Shown: one piece after another, positions 1-7,102 of the stretch
Position numbering within the stretch: position 1 is the first letter of the stretch
Layout of the letters: every line of letters starts with the position of its first letter
Assembly (NCBI GenBank): GCA_050697155.1
Contig: JBOGZD010000052.1
Coordinates: 1 to 19,763 of the forward strand
DNA: 19,763 nucleotides
Direction: 5' to 3'
Origin: JBOGZD01 sp050697155
Lineage (GTDB): Bacteria; Actinomycetota; Thermoleophilia; Solirubrobacterales; 70-9
Position numbers and translations under genes: made by a program
The notes under the pieces: model-generated
Seen by the model: only the letters and a program-made list of their open reading frames with translations
Database searches by the model: none
What the model was told of the DNA's origin: nothing

Positions 1-1
1 C

Positions 2-160
2 ACGCCCGCGTGCCCGATCGGCCCCCAGGTGACCGAGCAGATGCGCGAGTTCGTCTCCGACATCGACGGAGTCGAGCAGGTCCACCCGCGGATGGTCTTC
101 GACCCGCCCTGGTCCCCGGAGATGATGACCGAGGACGCCAAGTTCGCTCTTGGCTTCTGA
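2..160 (+). CDS. MIP18/DUF59 family Fe-S assembly protein (3' end only)
   Basis: This is the C-terminal 52 residues of a protein whose start lies outside the window. It reads TPACPIGPQV near the beginning, then GVEQVHPRMVFDPPWSPEMM and ends in AKFALGF. The T-x-x-CP motif, the hydrophobic-V pattern and the PPW-x-P-x-x-M signature are those of the MIP18/DUF59 family (SufT, PaaD-like), small proteins that help mature or deliver Fe-S clusters in the cytoplasm. The cysteine of the CP motif is the family's conserved reactive residue. The final 43 bp are repeated at 1710-1752, so the present 3' end was probably supplied by an inserted element while the protein sequence stayed unchanged. Family assignment is good; the exact paralogue cannot be decided from the tail. 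Confidence 0.85.
   Translation, partial: TPACPIGPQVTEQMREFVSDIDGVEQVHPRMVFDPPWSPEMMTEDAKFALGF
118..160 (+). repeat. attL-like direct repeat at MIP18 gene 3' end
   Basis: This 43-bp segment covers the last 14 codons of the MIP18 gene including its stop codon. It matches 1710-1752 at 40 of 43 positions: the first 30 bp are identical and the three differences (GCT/GCG, CTT/CTC, GGC/GGG) are all silent third-position changes. That is the usual footprint of site-specific integration into the 3' end of a protein gene. The att interpretation is inference. Confidence 0.75.
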
Positions 161-212
161 TTCCGCGTAACCAAGGGTTCCTGAGCCTTCACGGGCCGGC
201 CAGCTCCGCAGT

Positions 213-232
213 GTGTCCCGAGCCGTGTCCCC
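213..232 (+). repeat. GTGTCCC paired motif, left end of island
   Basis: The sequence reads GTGTCCCGAGCCGTGTCCCC, two GTGTCCC words 12 bp apart start to start. A near-identical copy, GTGTCCCGAAATATGTCCCC, lies at 1609-1628 in the same orientation. It could be a recombinase or directionality-factor binding site, or an operator; this is inferred only from position and repetition. Confidence 0.45.
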
Positions 233-325
233 GGATTGCGGGGAGGCGCTTCATTGCGCGGCGCTGGACACGCTTCCTTGCACGAAAGCTTCCGCGTATT
301 TAGTTTTTTGGCAACTCTCATTTGC

Positions 326-331
326 TACGCT
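326..331 (+). promoter_or_regulatory. Putative -10 hexamer TACGCT, leaderless HTH gene
   Basis: TACGCT sits in an AT-rich stretch and ends 7 bp before the GTG start at 339. This is the spacing expected if transcription begins at the start codon. No Shine-Dalgarno sequence is visible. Confidence 0.45.
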
Positions 332-338
332 TCCAAGC

Positions 339-1037
339 GTGAACAGCACCGAACTCAAGCTGCAGCGCCTGGAGCAGATTGCCCGTCTCCGCCGGGCTCA
401 GCATCGTGCCCCCCGGGACCCGGACATCGCCGCCGTCCGCGCCGAGCTGGAGCGCGAACTCGGCGAAACCGTTTCGCAACGCCTAGCGGCCCGGGTTTTG
501 GGTGTGAGCCACACGGCCCTGCAGCGCTGGACCAAGGCTGGTGATCTGCCGCTTGTCTACAGTCGGAGCGGCCGTCAGGAGATCCCGGTCCCTGGTCTGC
601 TCGATCTCCGCGAGAGGGTTGAGCGGGAGCGGTTGCGCGGCCATCGACGCAAGCACCACCTGGAGCCTGTTCTGGTGGAGGGGCGCGAGCGCGCGGAGAG
701 CATCAAGGCCGAGGACCTCGCTCCCGAAACCGGCTCTGGCGAGGGACACGGCCGGGCTGACCGAAGGGCTCTCGCTTATCACCGGGCCGTAGCGAAGCGC
801 CTCGATCGCCCGATGATTGACGAGGCGCTGCACCGCGTCTGGAAGTGGCGAACCGAAGGCACACTGGATCCGCGGTACACGGAGGAGTGGGAGAGCATCC
901 TGCGGCGTCCGGTTGCCGATGTGCGTCGGGCGATCATCAGCGACAGCGCCCACGGGCGAGCTCGCCGACAGGCCTCGCCGTTTGCCGGCATGTTGAGCGA
1001 GCCCGAGCGACGTCGCATACTCGAGCTGGTGCGCTGA
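339..1037 (+). CDS. HTH DNA-binding protein, putative antitoxin/regulator
   Basis: This 232-aa protein starts at GTG 339; reading on to the GTG at 213 would add 42 residues of low-complexity translation through the promoter region. Residues about 40-80 form a MerR/excisionase-like helix-turn-helix: AARVLGVSHTALQRW, then LPLVYSRSGRQEIPV, the recognition helix and wing style of proteins reading short operators. The C-terminal part is charged and helical, and I do not recognise it. The stop codon overlaps the start of the nucleotidyltransferase gene (TGATG), so the two are translationally coupled. By analogy with AbiEi/AbiEii-type pairs it may be the antitoxin or autorepressor. It could instead be an orphan regulator or directionality factor of the island. 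Confidence 0.7.
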   Translation: MNSTELKLQRLEQIARLRRAQHRAPRDPDIAAVRAELERELGETVSQRLAARVLGVSHTALQRWTKAGDLPLVYSRSGRQEIPVPGLLDLRERVERERLRGHRRKHHLEPVLVEGRERAESIKAEDLAPETGSGEGHGRADRRALAYHRAVAKRLDRPMIDEALHRVWKWRTEGTLDPRYTEEWESILRRPVADVRRAIISDSAHGRARRQASPFAGMLSEPERRRILELVR

Positions 1038-1582
1038 TGCGACGCGCTGACCTGGAGCATGTGATTGGCGCGGCCGCGAACGTGCTCGGAGAGGACGCCT
1101 TCGTTGTCATTGGGAGCCAGGCGATCCTCGGCCCGTGCCCGGACGCACCGGCGACCCTTCTTCGATCGATGGAAGTTGATCTCTTCCCAATGGAGAGTCC
1201 CGAGAGAGCCGCGGAGATCGACGCGGCGCTTGGAGACGGATCGCCGTTTCACGAAGCATTCGGCTATTACGCGCACGGCGTGGGCCCGGAAACCGCAAAG
1301 GCTCCAACCGGCTGGCAGGACCGCCTCATCGAGATCGACATACCGGCCCGTGTCGGATCGGAGCAGGCACCAAAGGCCTACTGCCTTGAGCCGCACGATC
1401 TCGTGCTCGCAAAATGCGCCGCCGACCGAGATCGCGATTGGGAGTTCGCCCAGGAGGCGATCAAGGGGGGCGTAGTGGAAGCCGAAACTCTCTCGGCCAG
1501 GGTCGATGCCTTGCCTCTAGGCGACGATCGCCGGATATCCATTCGGGCGCGGCTTGAGGCGCTGAACCAGACGACGGCGTAA
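1037..1582 (+). CDS. DUF6036-like nucleotidyltransferase, putative toxin
   Basis: This 181-aa protein starts at ATG 1037, sharing one base with the preceding stop. The N-terminal part has a nucleotidyltransferase-fold signature: FVVIGSQAIL (G26, S27) followed by SMEVDLFP, where E46-V-D48 occupies the usual acidic DxD position. The C-terminal part has LEPHDLVLAKCAADRDRD followed by VEAETLSARVDALP, resembling the 'PxDLxxxKxxAxRxKD' segment of DUF6036/AbiEii-like proteins. Some relatives act as type IV-like toxins or tRNA-modifying toxins. The canonical first aspartate is glutamate here, and the segment's usual K-L is K-C. Pairing with a coupled HTH gene in an island suggests a toxin-antitoxin or defence role. 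Activity is inferred; the fold assignment is fairly secure. Confidence 0.7.
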   Translation: MRRADLEHVIGAAANVLGEDAFVVIGSQAILGPCPDAPATLLRSMEVDLFPMESPERAAEIDAALGDGSPFHEAFGYYAHGVGPETAKAPTGWQDRLIEIDIPARVGSEQAPKAYCLEPHDLVLAKCAADRDRDWEFAQEAIKGGVVEAETLSARVDALPLGDDRRISIRARLEALNQTTA

Positions 1583-1608
1583 CGCCGGGGCAGGGACCGC
1601 TGGGAGGC

Positions 1609-1628
1609 GTGTCCCGAAATATGTCCCC
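1609..1628 (+). repeat. GTGTCCC paired motif, right end of island
   Basis: The sequence reads GTGTCCCGAAATATGTCCCC, differing from the left copy (213-232) only in the central spacer and one flanking base. It is in direct orientation, 26 bp after the nucleotidyltransferase stop and about 80 bp before the right MIP18 tail copy. Confidence 0.45.
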
Positions 1629-1709
1629 GACTCCAGCGAACTCCGCCGAACGCTATGGACGCGATTGGCTTCATCGAGCCGGAATCCAACCCGATTGGAC
1701 CCGCAGCGA

Positions 1710-1752
1710 GGAGATGATGACCGAGGACGCCAAGTTCGCGCTCGGGTTCTGA
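1710..1752 (+). repeat. attR-like direct repeat, displaced MIP18 gene tail
   Basis: This second copy of the MIP18 gene tail encodes in frame the same last 14 residues and stop as 118-160, but the upstream coding sequence is absent. Its codons (GCG, CTC, GGG) are more GC-rich than the left copy (GCT, CTT, GGC). It may therefore be the original chromosomal 3' end, displaced by the insertion. Confidence 0.7.
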
Positions 1753-1807
1753 CGGCCGCGGCCCGCGGTTAGCTCGCAACCGAGCGGAAGCGGCGCGTCG
1801 TCCAGGA

Positions 1808-1824
1808 CGCCGGCCCTCCCGGCG
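1808..1824 (+). terminator. Small GC hairpin after displaced MIP18 tail
   Basis: CGCCGG and CCGGCG form a perfect 6-bp stem around a 5-base loop, 56 bp downstream of the displaced MIP18 stop. There is no T-tract. It could be the terminator of the original MIP18 gene. Evidence is weak because GC-rich hairpins are common in this DNA. Confidence 0.25.
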
Positions 1825-2007
1825 GACCCGACCGGCTATCGCTGAGCGGGGCGGGCGGCGCCAGCGCTGAAAATCGGCTTGCACCGTGCCCGCGGGAGGC
1901 GGTTCTGCCGCCGGGGGCTCCATTAGCCTGTCGGGCCATAAATAGCTGCTGGCGAGCGTCGCCTCGCCGAGGCCCGAATCCGGGGGGAGAAGGGGGTCGA
2001 CCCGGGA

Positions 2008-3585
2008 ATGCAGGCAAGCACGGAGACAAGTCGGTCGGTCAGGGCGCGCGGGGCGATGCTGAGCGCGGCGGCGGTGCTCGCGGTGGGGGCCGGAGCGCTC
2101 GCGGCGCAGCCGGCGGATGCGGGCACCTACACGGCCCGGTTCTGCACCGAAGGCGCAACGGTGGTCGGGAACAAGGGGCCGTTCGAGCGCTTCGGCAACG
2201 AAACCGTCTTCGGGCTCAGCAACAACTGCGGCAACGTCAACGGCCTCCGCGTCAGCCACAACGCCGGCAACCCGGGCAACGAGGGCAGCTTCGGGCGCTG
2301 GCTGGCGACGGCGCCGGACGGGATCGCGGTCTCGAGGATCGACTACAAGGCCAAGGGCGCCGACCAGTCCGGCGGCTACTTCCCGCAGGTGATCGGCACG
2401 GTGACCGGCGGCGGCCTCGGGATCATCAACGGCGGCCAGCAGCTCACCGGGAGCTTCAAGGACTTCTCGGTCAGCGGCGACGTGCGCAGCTTCGGTGTCC
2501 AGCTCCTCTGCCAGACCGGCGGCAGCGCCTGTGCGACAGACCCGCCCGGCACTCCGGAGGCGTCGCTGAAGGGCATCACCTACACACTCGAGGACCCGAC
2601 CGCTCCGGCGATCGAGGCCGCCGGCGGCACCCTGTTCGAGGCGCCGGTGCAGACCGGTGCCCAGACGGTCGCCTTCGAGGCGAGCGATGCCGGCTCAGGG
2701 GTCCTGCGCGCGATCCTCAGCGTGAACGGCGAGGACGCGAGCGCAGCCTCGGGCGACTGCGCTCTCGGCGACGGCTTCGCGCTCTCGTTCCGGCCCTGCC
2801 CTGGCTCGCTCGACGGCACGATCGCGGTCGACACCGCCGCCCCGCCGTGGCGAAACGGCGCCAACAAGGTCCGTGTGTGCGTCGAGGACTACTCGGCCGA
2901 GAGGCGCCGGTGCACAGGCGCCACCGAGGTCCGGGCGCTGAACGGCTGCGTCGGCAACGCCCCGTCCCTAACCCTCGGCCAGACGATGGAGCTGGGATGG
3001 CCCGGCCAGCGTGGGGTGGTGCGCTCGCGCCAGGGCCGCTCCCGCAAGGCGACGGCGCGCCTGTTCGCGCCCGGCGGCGTGCCGCTGGCCGGCGCGGCGA
3101 TCTGCTTCTCGCGCAGCATCCCCACCGACAAGTCGGGCAAGGAGCGCGTGATCGAGGCCGGCGCGGTCACCGGCCCCAACGGCCGCGCGTCGGTCGCGGT
3201 CCGCGGACAGTCGAGCCGCGCCGTGTGGGCCACCTACTGGGTCGACCCCGAGACCGTGATCACCAAGCGGATCAACCTCCGGGTCTCCCCGGCGATCAGG
3301 CTCGAGCTGCGCACCGAGAAGGACCAGCAGGTCGGAGAGCGCCTGCGCGTGGTCGGCCTGCTGCGCGGCAAGTGGAAGGCCGACCGCAAGGTCTGCTTCT
3401 ACGTCAACAAGCCCGGCCGCGACAAGTTCGCCTGCGACAGGACCGGCCGCGGCGGGCGCGCGCGCGTGGGTTACGAGCCCGACGAGCCCGGGAAGCTGCG
3501 CTTCTACGCCAAGGTCCCGAACCAGCGCAAGTACCCCTACACGCGCGGGCGCTCGAAGACGAAGTCGGTCGAGGTCTCGCCCTAG
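2008..3585 (+). CDS. Secreted protein of unknown function, Ig-like repeats
   Basis: This 525-aa protein has a Sec-type signal peptide: a basic start, hydrophobic LSAAAVLAVGAGALAA and a likely cleavage near AQPADA-G. The N-terminal third (residues about 35-195) is rich in Gly and Asn with several cysteines. It looks like the lectin-like or jelly-roll region of many actinobacterial secreted unknowns. Residues about 200-315 contain the 'D-x-GSGV' turn typical of Ig-like domains. The remainder is basic and beta-rich, with repeated Ig-like strands to the end. No catalytic motif is seen. The ATG at 2008 follows a purine-rich run and gives a normal signal peptide; an in-frame ATG at 2056 would shorten its n-region. 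It is probably surface-exposed or released. Confidence 0.8.
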   Translation: MQASTETSRSVRARGAMLSAAAVLAVGAGALAAQPADAGTYTARFCTEGATVVGNKGPFERFGNETVFGLSNNCGNVNGLRVSHNAGNPGNEGSFGRWLATAPDGIAVSRIDYKAKGADQSGGYFPQVIGTVTGGGLGIINGGQQLTGSFKDFSVSGDVRSFGVQLLCQTGGSACATDPPGTPEASLKGITYTLEDPTAPAIEAAGGTLFEAPVQTGAQTVAFEASDAGSGVLRAILSVNGEDASAASGDCALGDGFALSFRPCPGSLDGTIAVDTAAPPWRNGANKVRVCVEDYSAERRRCTGATEVRALNGCVGNAPSLTLGQTMELGWPGQRGVVRSRQGRSRKATARLFAPGGVPLAGAAICFSRSIPTDKSGKERVIEAGAVTGPNGRASVAVRGQSSRAVWATYWVDPETVITKRINLRVSPAIRLELRTEKDQQVGERLRVVGLLRGKWKADRKVCFYVNKPGRDKFACDRTGRGGRARVGYEPDEPGKLRFYAKVPNQRKYPYTRGRSKTKSVEVSP

Positions 3586-3593
3586 TGCACTAG
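3582..3593. terminator. CTAGTGCACTAG palindrome at convergent gene ends
   Basis: This perfect 12-bp palindrome begins one base before the TAG stop of the secreted-protein gene and ends 10 bp before the stop of the convergent hotdog-like gene (3604-3606). There is no T-tract. Similar CTAG-containing inverted repeats lie at the two other convergent junctions near 10126 and 18631. A role in transcription ending is inferred. Confidence 0.35.
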
Positions 3594-3603
3594 CGGCGGC
3601 GCG

Positions 3604-4398
3604 CTAGGCGGCTCGTTCGGTCCGGGCCTGCCGCCCCGTGGCCAGCGAGCGCCGGGTGTCCGCGCCGAGCGGAACGCCCCAGTCTGGGCCGACGACCACC
3701 GCGGTCTGCCGGGCGACCCCGATGGGCTCGCCCTCCTCGGAGACGATCGCGGCGTCCGCGTGGAGCCTGTCACCGTCTCGACCCGCCGGCCAGGCCATCA
3801 CCACGTATCGCTGATTCGCGCGGATTCGGTCGCGAACCGTGCCGGCGAGGCGGCTGGTCACGACGCGCTCCGGCGAATCCGGTGGCGCGTCCATCATCAA
3901 CGCCCAGAGCTGCGGGCAGTCGACCGCGGCCCAGGCAAGCTCCGAGCCCAAGAACTCGCTCCCGTCGGCCAACGCGCCGGGCTCGAAGGGCGCCGCGACG
4001 ATCCGAGAGCCGTTGAGCCGGCCGGGAAAGAGCCGCAGCCCATCCCCGCGCTGGCGATGGGGGCCGCACGCGAAGCAGGAGGGGAAGGGGTGAGCGGTGT
4101 GACCCGGGTACGCCTTCGAGGCCTCCTGCGCCTCATCGAACGTGACCACGCGCGGGACGTCGAGCTCGAGCGCCGCCGGCGTCGCCTCGGCGATCACTGA
4201 CTCACCGTCGCACAGAGCGACTCCGCCTGTGTCGCCGTTCGGCTCGATCACGAGGGGTCGACCCAGCGGCGGCGGCCTTCGCAGGACGACCTCCGCCGCT
4301 CCGTCAATGGACCGGGTCAGGAGCCCCGCGACGTAGCCGCCATGGGCGACATCCTCGAAGCCGCGGTACCGCTCCGGGATGACCAGGCGCTCCCCCAA
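3604..4398 (-). CDS. Hotdog-fold thioesterase-like protein with CxxCG motif
   Basis: This 264-aa protein starts at TTG 4398, the only reasonable in-frame start. Residues 10-75 (FEDVAHGGYVAGLL, then a strand-rich stretch) resemble a hotdog-fold N-terminus. Residues 104-126 carry PFPSCFACGP with C108 and C111, followed by RGDGLRLFPG. Residues 130-255 look like a second hotdog half. This layout matches actinobacterial double-hotdog proteins annotated as hypothetical or thioesterase-like, which usually act on acyl-thioesters. No classical catalytic residue can be named. It is the last gene of a minus-strand series that includes an acyltransferase, but a hairpin (4428-4464) and a TAGACT hexamer at 4408-4413 suggest its own promoter. 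Confidence 0.65.
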   Translation of the reverse strand: MGERLVIPERYRGFEDVAHGGYVAGLLTRSIDGAAEVVLRRPPPLGRPLVIEPNGDTGGVALCDGESVIAEATPAALELDVPRVVTFDEAQEASKAYPGHTAHPFPSCFACGPHRQRGDGLRLFPGRLNGSRIVAAPFEPGALADGSEFLGSELAWAAVDCPQLWALMMDAPPDSPERVVTSRLAGTVRDRIRANQRYVVMAWPAGRDGDRLHADAAIVSEEGEPIGVARQTAVVVGPDWGVPLGADTRRSLATGRQARTERAA

Positions 4399-4427
4399 GG
4401 CATGGCGAGTCTACGACACGCCCGGAG

Positions 4428-4464
4428 CGCGGAGTTTGTCTCGCATACCGACACAAACCCCGCG
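4428..4464 (-). terminator. 12-bp-stem hairpin between DMT and hotdog genes
   Basis: Arms 4428-4439 and 4453-4464 pair at 11 of 12 positions around a 13-base loop. The hairpin lies just after the minus-strand DMT transporter stop and before the hotdog gene promoter. It contains a GTTTGT/ACAAAC core unusual for this GC-rich DNA. There is no uridine tract, so it is either a terminator without one or an mRNA-end stabiliser. Confidence 0.5.
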
Positions 4465-4479
4465 GCTCACGCCCCGGGC

Positions 4480-5352
4480 TCAGGCCGATTCGAGATGGGC
4501 GGCCTTGACCGGCGCCGGGGTGAGCGCCGCGGCGACGATCACGAGCGTGAAGGCGAGCAGGCGGACGACCACCCCGAGCGCATCGTCTGGCAGCGGCTCG
4601 GCGAAGACGATCGGGCCGGCCGCGATCGTGAACGAGTTCGCGGCCACGCTGGTGACCGCGATCACCGGCACCGCCTTGCCCACCTGAAGGCTGCGCGCCG
4701 AGACCACCAGCCCGGCGGCCGAGGCGAGCGCGATCACCGCGGCCAGGGGGTCGAGGAGCACGGCGGCGGCACCCTGGTCGAGCTGGTCGGAGAGCGCCTT
4801 GATCGCGGTGTCCGAGGCGGCCCAGAATAGTCCCGCCGAGGCGCCGAGCATGACCCCCTCCCGCGGCCCGCCGAGGCCGGCGGCGGCAACGGCGACGGCG
4901 AGCGCCGCGACCGCGGCCAGGAAGGGGACGAGGCGCGCGAGGTCATAGTCGGAGTGGGCCGCGTCGCCGGCGCCGTCCAGGGTCGCGGCGAGGAAGGCGA
5001 GCCCGAGCGCGGCAAGCGCCACCCCGACCCACTCCCGCCGGCTGACCTCGTGCGCGAAGAGCCGGTCCGCGGTCACCGTGAGCAGCACCAGGCCGCCGGC
5101 GATCACCGACTGCACCAGCGAGATCGGCGCCAGCGCGAGCGCGCCGACGTGCAGGCCCCAGCCCGCCATCGCGATCAGGATCCCGAGCACGTACCAGCGC
5201 GAGCGAAACAGCGCCAGCGAGGTCCGGACCGGGCGCCGCATGTCGACGATCGGCGACTCGACCGCGCCCCGGTGCTTGTAGAGGAACCCGAGCACCGACG
5301 CGAACGCCGTCGCGAACGCGAGCAGCAGGCCGATCTGGACCGAGAGGCTCAC
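4480..5352 (-). CDS. DMT/EamA-like integral membrane transporter
   Basis: This 290-aa polytopic protein starts at GTG 5352. About nine hydrophobic segments are visible, beginning with IGLLLAFATAFASVLGFLY. The later ones include YVLGILIAMAGWGLHVGALAL, the VQSVIAGGLVLLTV segment and a C-terminal LLAFTLVIVAAAL helix. The two-half arrangement and the 'ISLVQSVIAGGLVL...E/R-W-x-G-V' pattern fit the drug/metabolite transporter superfamily; substrate is unknown. NIPA-like magnesium transporters share the same fold. It lies 30 bp downstream of the 84-aa gene. A TACCCT hexamer on the minus strand at 5363-5368, 10 bp before the start, may give a nearly leaderless transcript. Confidence 0.75.
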   Translation of the reverse strand: MSLSVQIGLLLAFATAFASVLGFLYKHRGAVESPIVDMRRPVRTSLALFRSRWYVLGILIAMAGWGLHVGALALAPISLVQSVIAGGLVLLTVTADRLFAHEVSRREWVGVALAALGLAFLAATLDGAGDAAHSDYDLARLVPFLAAVAALAVAVAAAGLGGPREGVMLGASAGLFWAASDTAIKALSDQLDQGAAAVLLDPLAAVIALASAAGLVVSARSLQVGKAVPVIAVTSVAANSFTIAAGPIVFAEPLPDDALGVVVRLLAFTLVIVAAALTPAPVKAAHLESA

Positions 5353-5382
5353 GGGGACCGGCAGGGTAGAGCCCGGGCTGCT

Positions 5383-5637
5383 CTACGCGGCGGAGTTGGG
5401 CGGCGCCGAGTCGTCCGGCGCTTCCGGCGCCACCTCGGTCAGCCCGCGCTCGACCTCGCGGTCGAGCTGGATCGCCCGGATCGCGTGCTCGTCGGGGAGC
5501 TTTGCGAGCACTGCCCGGATCAGCTCGACGATCTCGGTCTCGTCGTGGCCGAAGTCGTCGAGCAGGCTGCGCAGCGCGGTGTGGGTGATCTTCAGCTGCG
5601 CCGGGGTCAGCTCGAGGTGGTAGTTGATCGCCTCCAC
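5383..5637 (-). CDS. Small conserved-looking helical protein, 84 aa
   Basis: The GTG start at 5637 is preceded by GAGG at short spacing, 9 bp after the WS/DGAT stop, so it is probably co-transcribed and translated from the same mRNA. The sequence is soluble and helical: a LELTPAQLKITHTALRSLLDD segment, then an acidic region (FGHDETEIVELIRAVLAKLPDE) and a disordered Ala/Pro-rich tail. I recognise no family. Position suggests an accessory role to the acyltransferase, or simple co-transcription. Confidence 0.7.
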   Translation of the reverse strand: MEAINYHLELTPAQLKITHTALRSLLDDFGHDETEIVELIRAVLAKLPDEHAIRAIQLDREVERGLTEVAPEAPDDSAPPNSAA

Positions 5638-5646
5638 ATCCTCATT

Positions 5647-7083
5647 CTACGCCTGAGCAGGGGATTCCACCCGGGATTCGCGCTCGCCCGCGGCCTCGGC
5701 GGCCTCGACCAGCTCCGCGATCGAGGCCTCGATCCCGTCGCCGATCAGCTCGACGTCGTCGATCGCGTCGTAGTCGGCCAGGAGCCCGAAGTTGATCCCG
5801 CCGTTGTAGCTCATGATCGCGATGAACAGGGCTTGGTGCGGTGGCAGGAACCCGACCGGAAAGACGTCCTGGAGCTCCCGGCCGAGCACGTAAAGCGGAA
5901 CCTGCGGCCCGGGGACGTTGGTGACCACGAGGTTGAAGAGGCGGGTCGAGAAGTTGACTCGCGCCGCTTGGGCCAGCAGCGTGGGCGGGGCGAAGTCGTT
6001 GAAGCGGGAGATCACCTCGGCGCCGAGCGCCTGCTTCGACTGCTTGATCCCCTGCATCCCCTCGCGGCAGGCGGCGAGCCGGCGCACCGGGTCGTCGACG
6101 TAGACCGGGACCGGCCCCCGGACGGCAGCGATCCGGTTGCCGAGCCGGCCGCGCTCGTCCTCGGCCCGGATCGAGACCGGCACCTGGGCGCGCAGCTCGA
6201 GGCCCTCGGTGCGTGCGCCGCGCGAGCGCAGCCAGCGCCGCAGCGCACCGCTGACGACCGCGAGGACGACGTCGTTGACCGTGCCGCCCAAGGTGTCCTT
6301 GATCCGCTTGAACCTGGCCAGGTCGGAGCGCACCCAGGCGAACCGCCTGTGAGAGCCGATCTCGACGTTCAGCGGCACCTTCGGCGCCGGATTGGCGAAG
6401 TTCCAGCCGACCTCGCTCAGCGCCTCCGCCGCCTCGGTGAGCCGATGAACCGCGGCGCGCGGGTGCTCGAGCGCCCGTTCGAGGCGGCGGGCGACGCCGA
6501 GCGGCGCCCTGACCGCGCCCTCGACGTCGCGGGCGAGAAGCTCGGCGGCCGAGGGCTCGGGATGGGGCACCCACTCGTGGTCGGCGATCGCCGGCTCGGG
6601 CACCGGCTTGAGGTCGAAGAGCACGGTGGCGATGTCGACTCCCGAGACCCCGTCGACCAGCGCATGGTGGGTCTTGGTCACCAGCGCGAACCGCTTCCGG
6701 GTCAGGCCCTGGACCAGCCACAGCTCCCAGAGTGGCTTCGTTCGGTCGAGCTGCTGGGAGAAGATCCGCGCCGCCATCCTGCGCAGCTGCTCCTCGGACC
6801 CCGGCGCCGGCAGCGCCGAGTGGCGGACGTGGTACTCGAGGTTGAAGCTCGGGTCGTCGACCCAGAACGGGCGCCCGGTCGGCACCGGCGGGTAGGCGAG
6901 CCTCTGGCGGAACCGCGGCACCAGGTGCAGCCGCGAGCTGACGTGCTCGATCAGGTCGTCGTAGGCCGGCGGCGGCCCCTCGAAGATCAGGATCCCGCCG
7001 ACGTGCATGTGGCTGGCCGAGCTCTCGTTGGTGAGGAACGAGACGTCGAGCGCGCTCAGCCGGTCCATGTGCCCCTGGGCCAT
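5647..7083 (-). CDS. WS/DGAT-type wax ester synthase/diacylglycerol acyltransferase
   Basis: This 478-aa protein transfers acyl groups from acyl-CoA to long-chain alcohols or diacylglycerol, making wax esters or triacylglycerol storage lipid at the membrane. The start RLSALDVSFL is typical of the family. The catalytic HHxxxDG motif is present as HHALVDG (residues 139-145, H140 the expected base, D144). The ND motif is at N270-D271 in NDVVLAVVSGALRRWL, and a PVSIR segment follows. Length is normal. ATG 7083 is used here; ATG 7068 (MDRLSALD) would also fit the family. On the minus strand TAAGTT ends 6 bp before ATG 7083, suggesting a leaderless mRNA that supports the upstream start. It shares a 19-bp divergent gap with the M28 peptidase gene. 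Confidence 0.92.
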   Translation of the reverse strand: MAQGHMDRLSALDVSFLTNESSASHMHVGGILIFEGPPPAYDDLIEHVSSRLHLVPRFRQRLAYPPVPTGRPFWVDDPSFNLEYHVRHSALPAPGSEEQLRRMAARIFSQQLDRTKPLWELWLVQGLTRKRFALVTKTHHALVDGVSGVDIATVLFDLKPVPEPAIADHEWVPHPEPSAAELLARDVEGAVRAPLGVARRLERALEHPRAAVHRLTEAAEALSEVGWNFANPAPKVPLNVEIGSHRRFAWVRSDLARFKRIKDTLGGTVNDVVLAVVSGALRRWLRSRGARTEGLELRAQVPVSIRAEDERGRLGNRIAAVRGPVPVYVDDPVRRLAACREGMQGIKQSKQALGAEVISRFNDFAPPTLLAQAARVNFSTRLFNLVVTNVPGPQVPLYVLGRELQDVFPVGFLPPHQALFIAIMSYNGGINFGLLADYDAIDDVELIGDGIEASIAELVEAAEAAGERESRVESPAQA

Positions 7084-7102
7084 CGGCCAAACTTACCCGC
7101 CG

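Larger units (their letters stand above)
118..1752. mobile_element. Small inserted island in the MIP18 gene 3' end, no integrase
   Basis: About 1.6 kb is bracketed by 43-bp direct repeats of the MIP18 gene end. Between them lie a HTH gene and a nucleotidyltransferase gene, with AT-rich flanks (for example 295-330) unlike the surrounding DNA and codon choice visibly less GC-rich than the neighbours. Short paired GTGTCCC motifs occur near both inner ends. No integrase, transposase or terminal inverted repeat is visible, so it is either a passenger cassette moved in trans or the remnant of a larger integrative element. The insertion model rests on the repeats; the mechanism is inferred. Confidence 0.65.
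1583..2007 (+). other. Non-coding stretch: island right end and promoter region
   Basis: No convincing gene lies here. It holds the right GTGTCCC motif (1609-1628), the second MIP18 tail copy (1710-1752) and a short hairpin at 1808-1824. A purine-rich Shine-Dalgarno-like run at 1982-1995 serves the secreted protein starting at 2008. An AT-rich patch around 1938-1950 (ATAAATAG) may contain that gene's -10 element, but no clear -35 is visible. Confidence 0.5.

Noticed and set aside
213..338. Earlier GTG start for the island HTH gene
   Set aside because: It would cover the AT-rich promoter and the GTGTCCC motif, and adds residues without structure.
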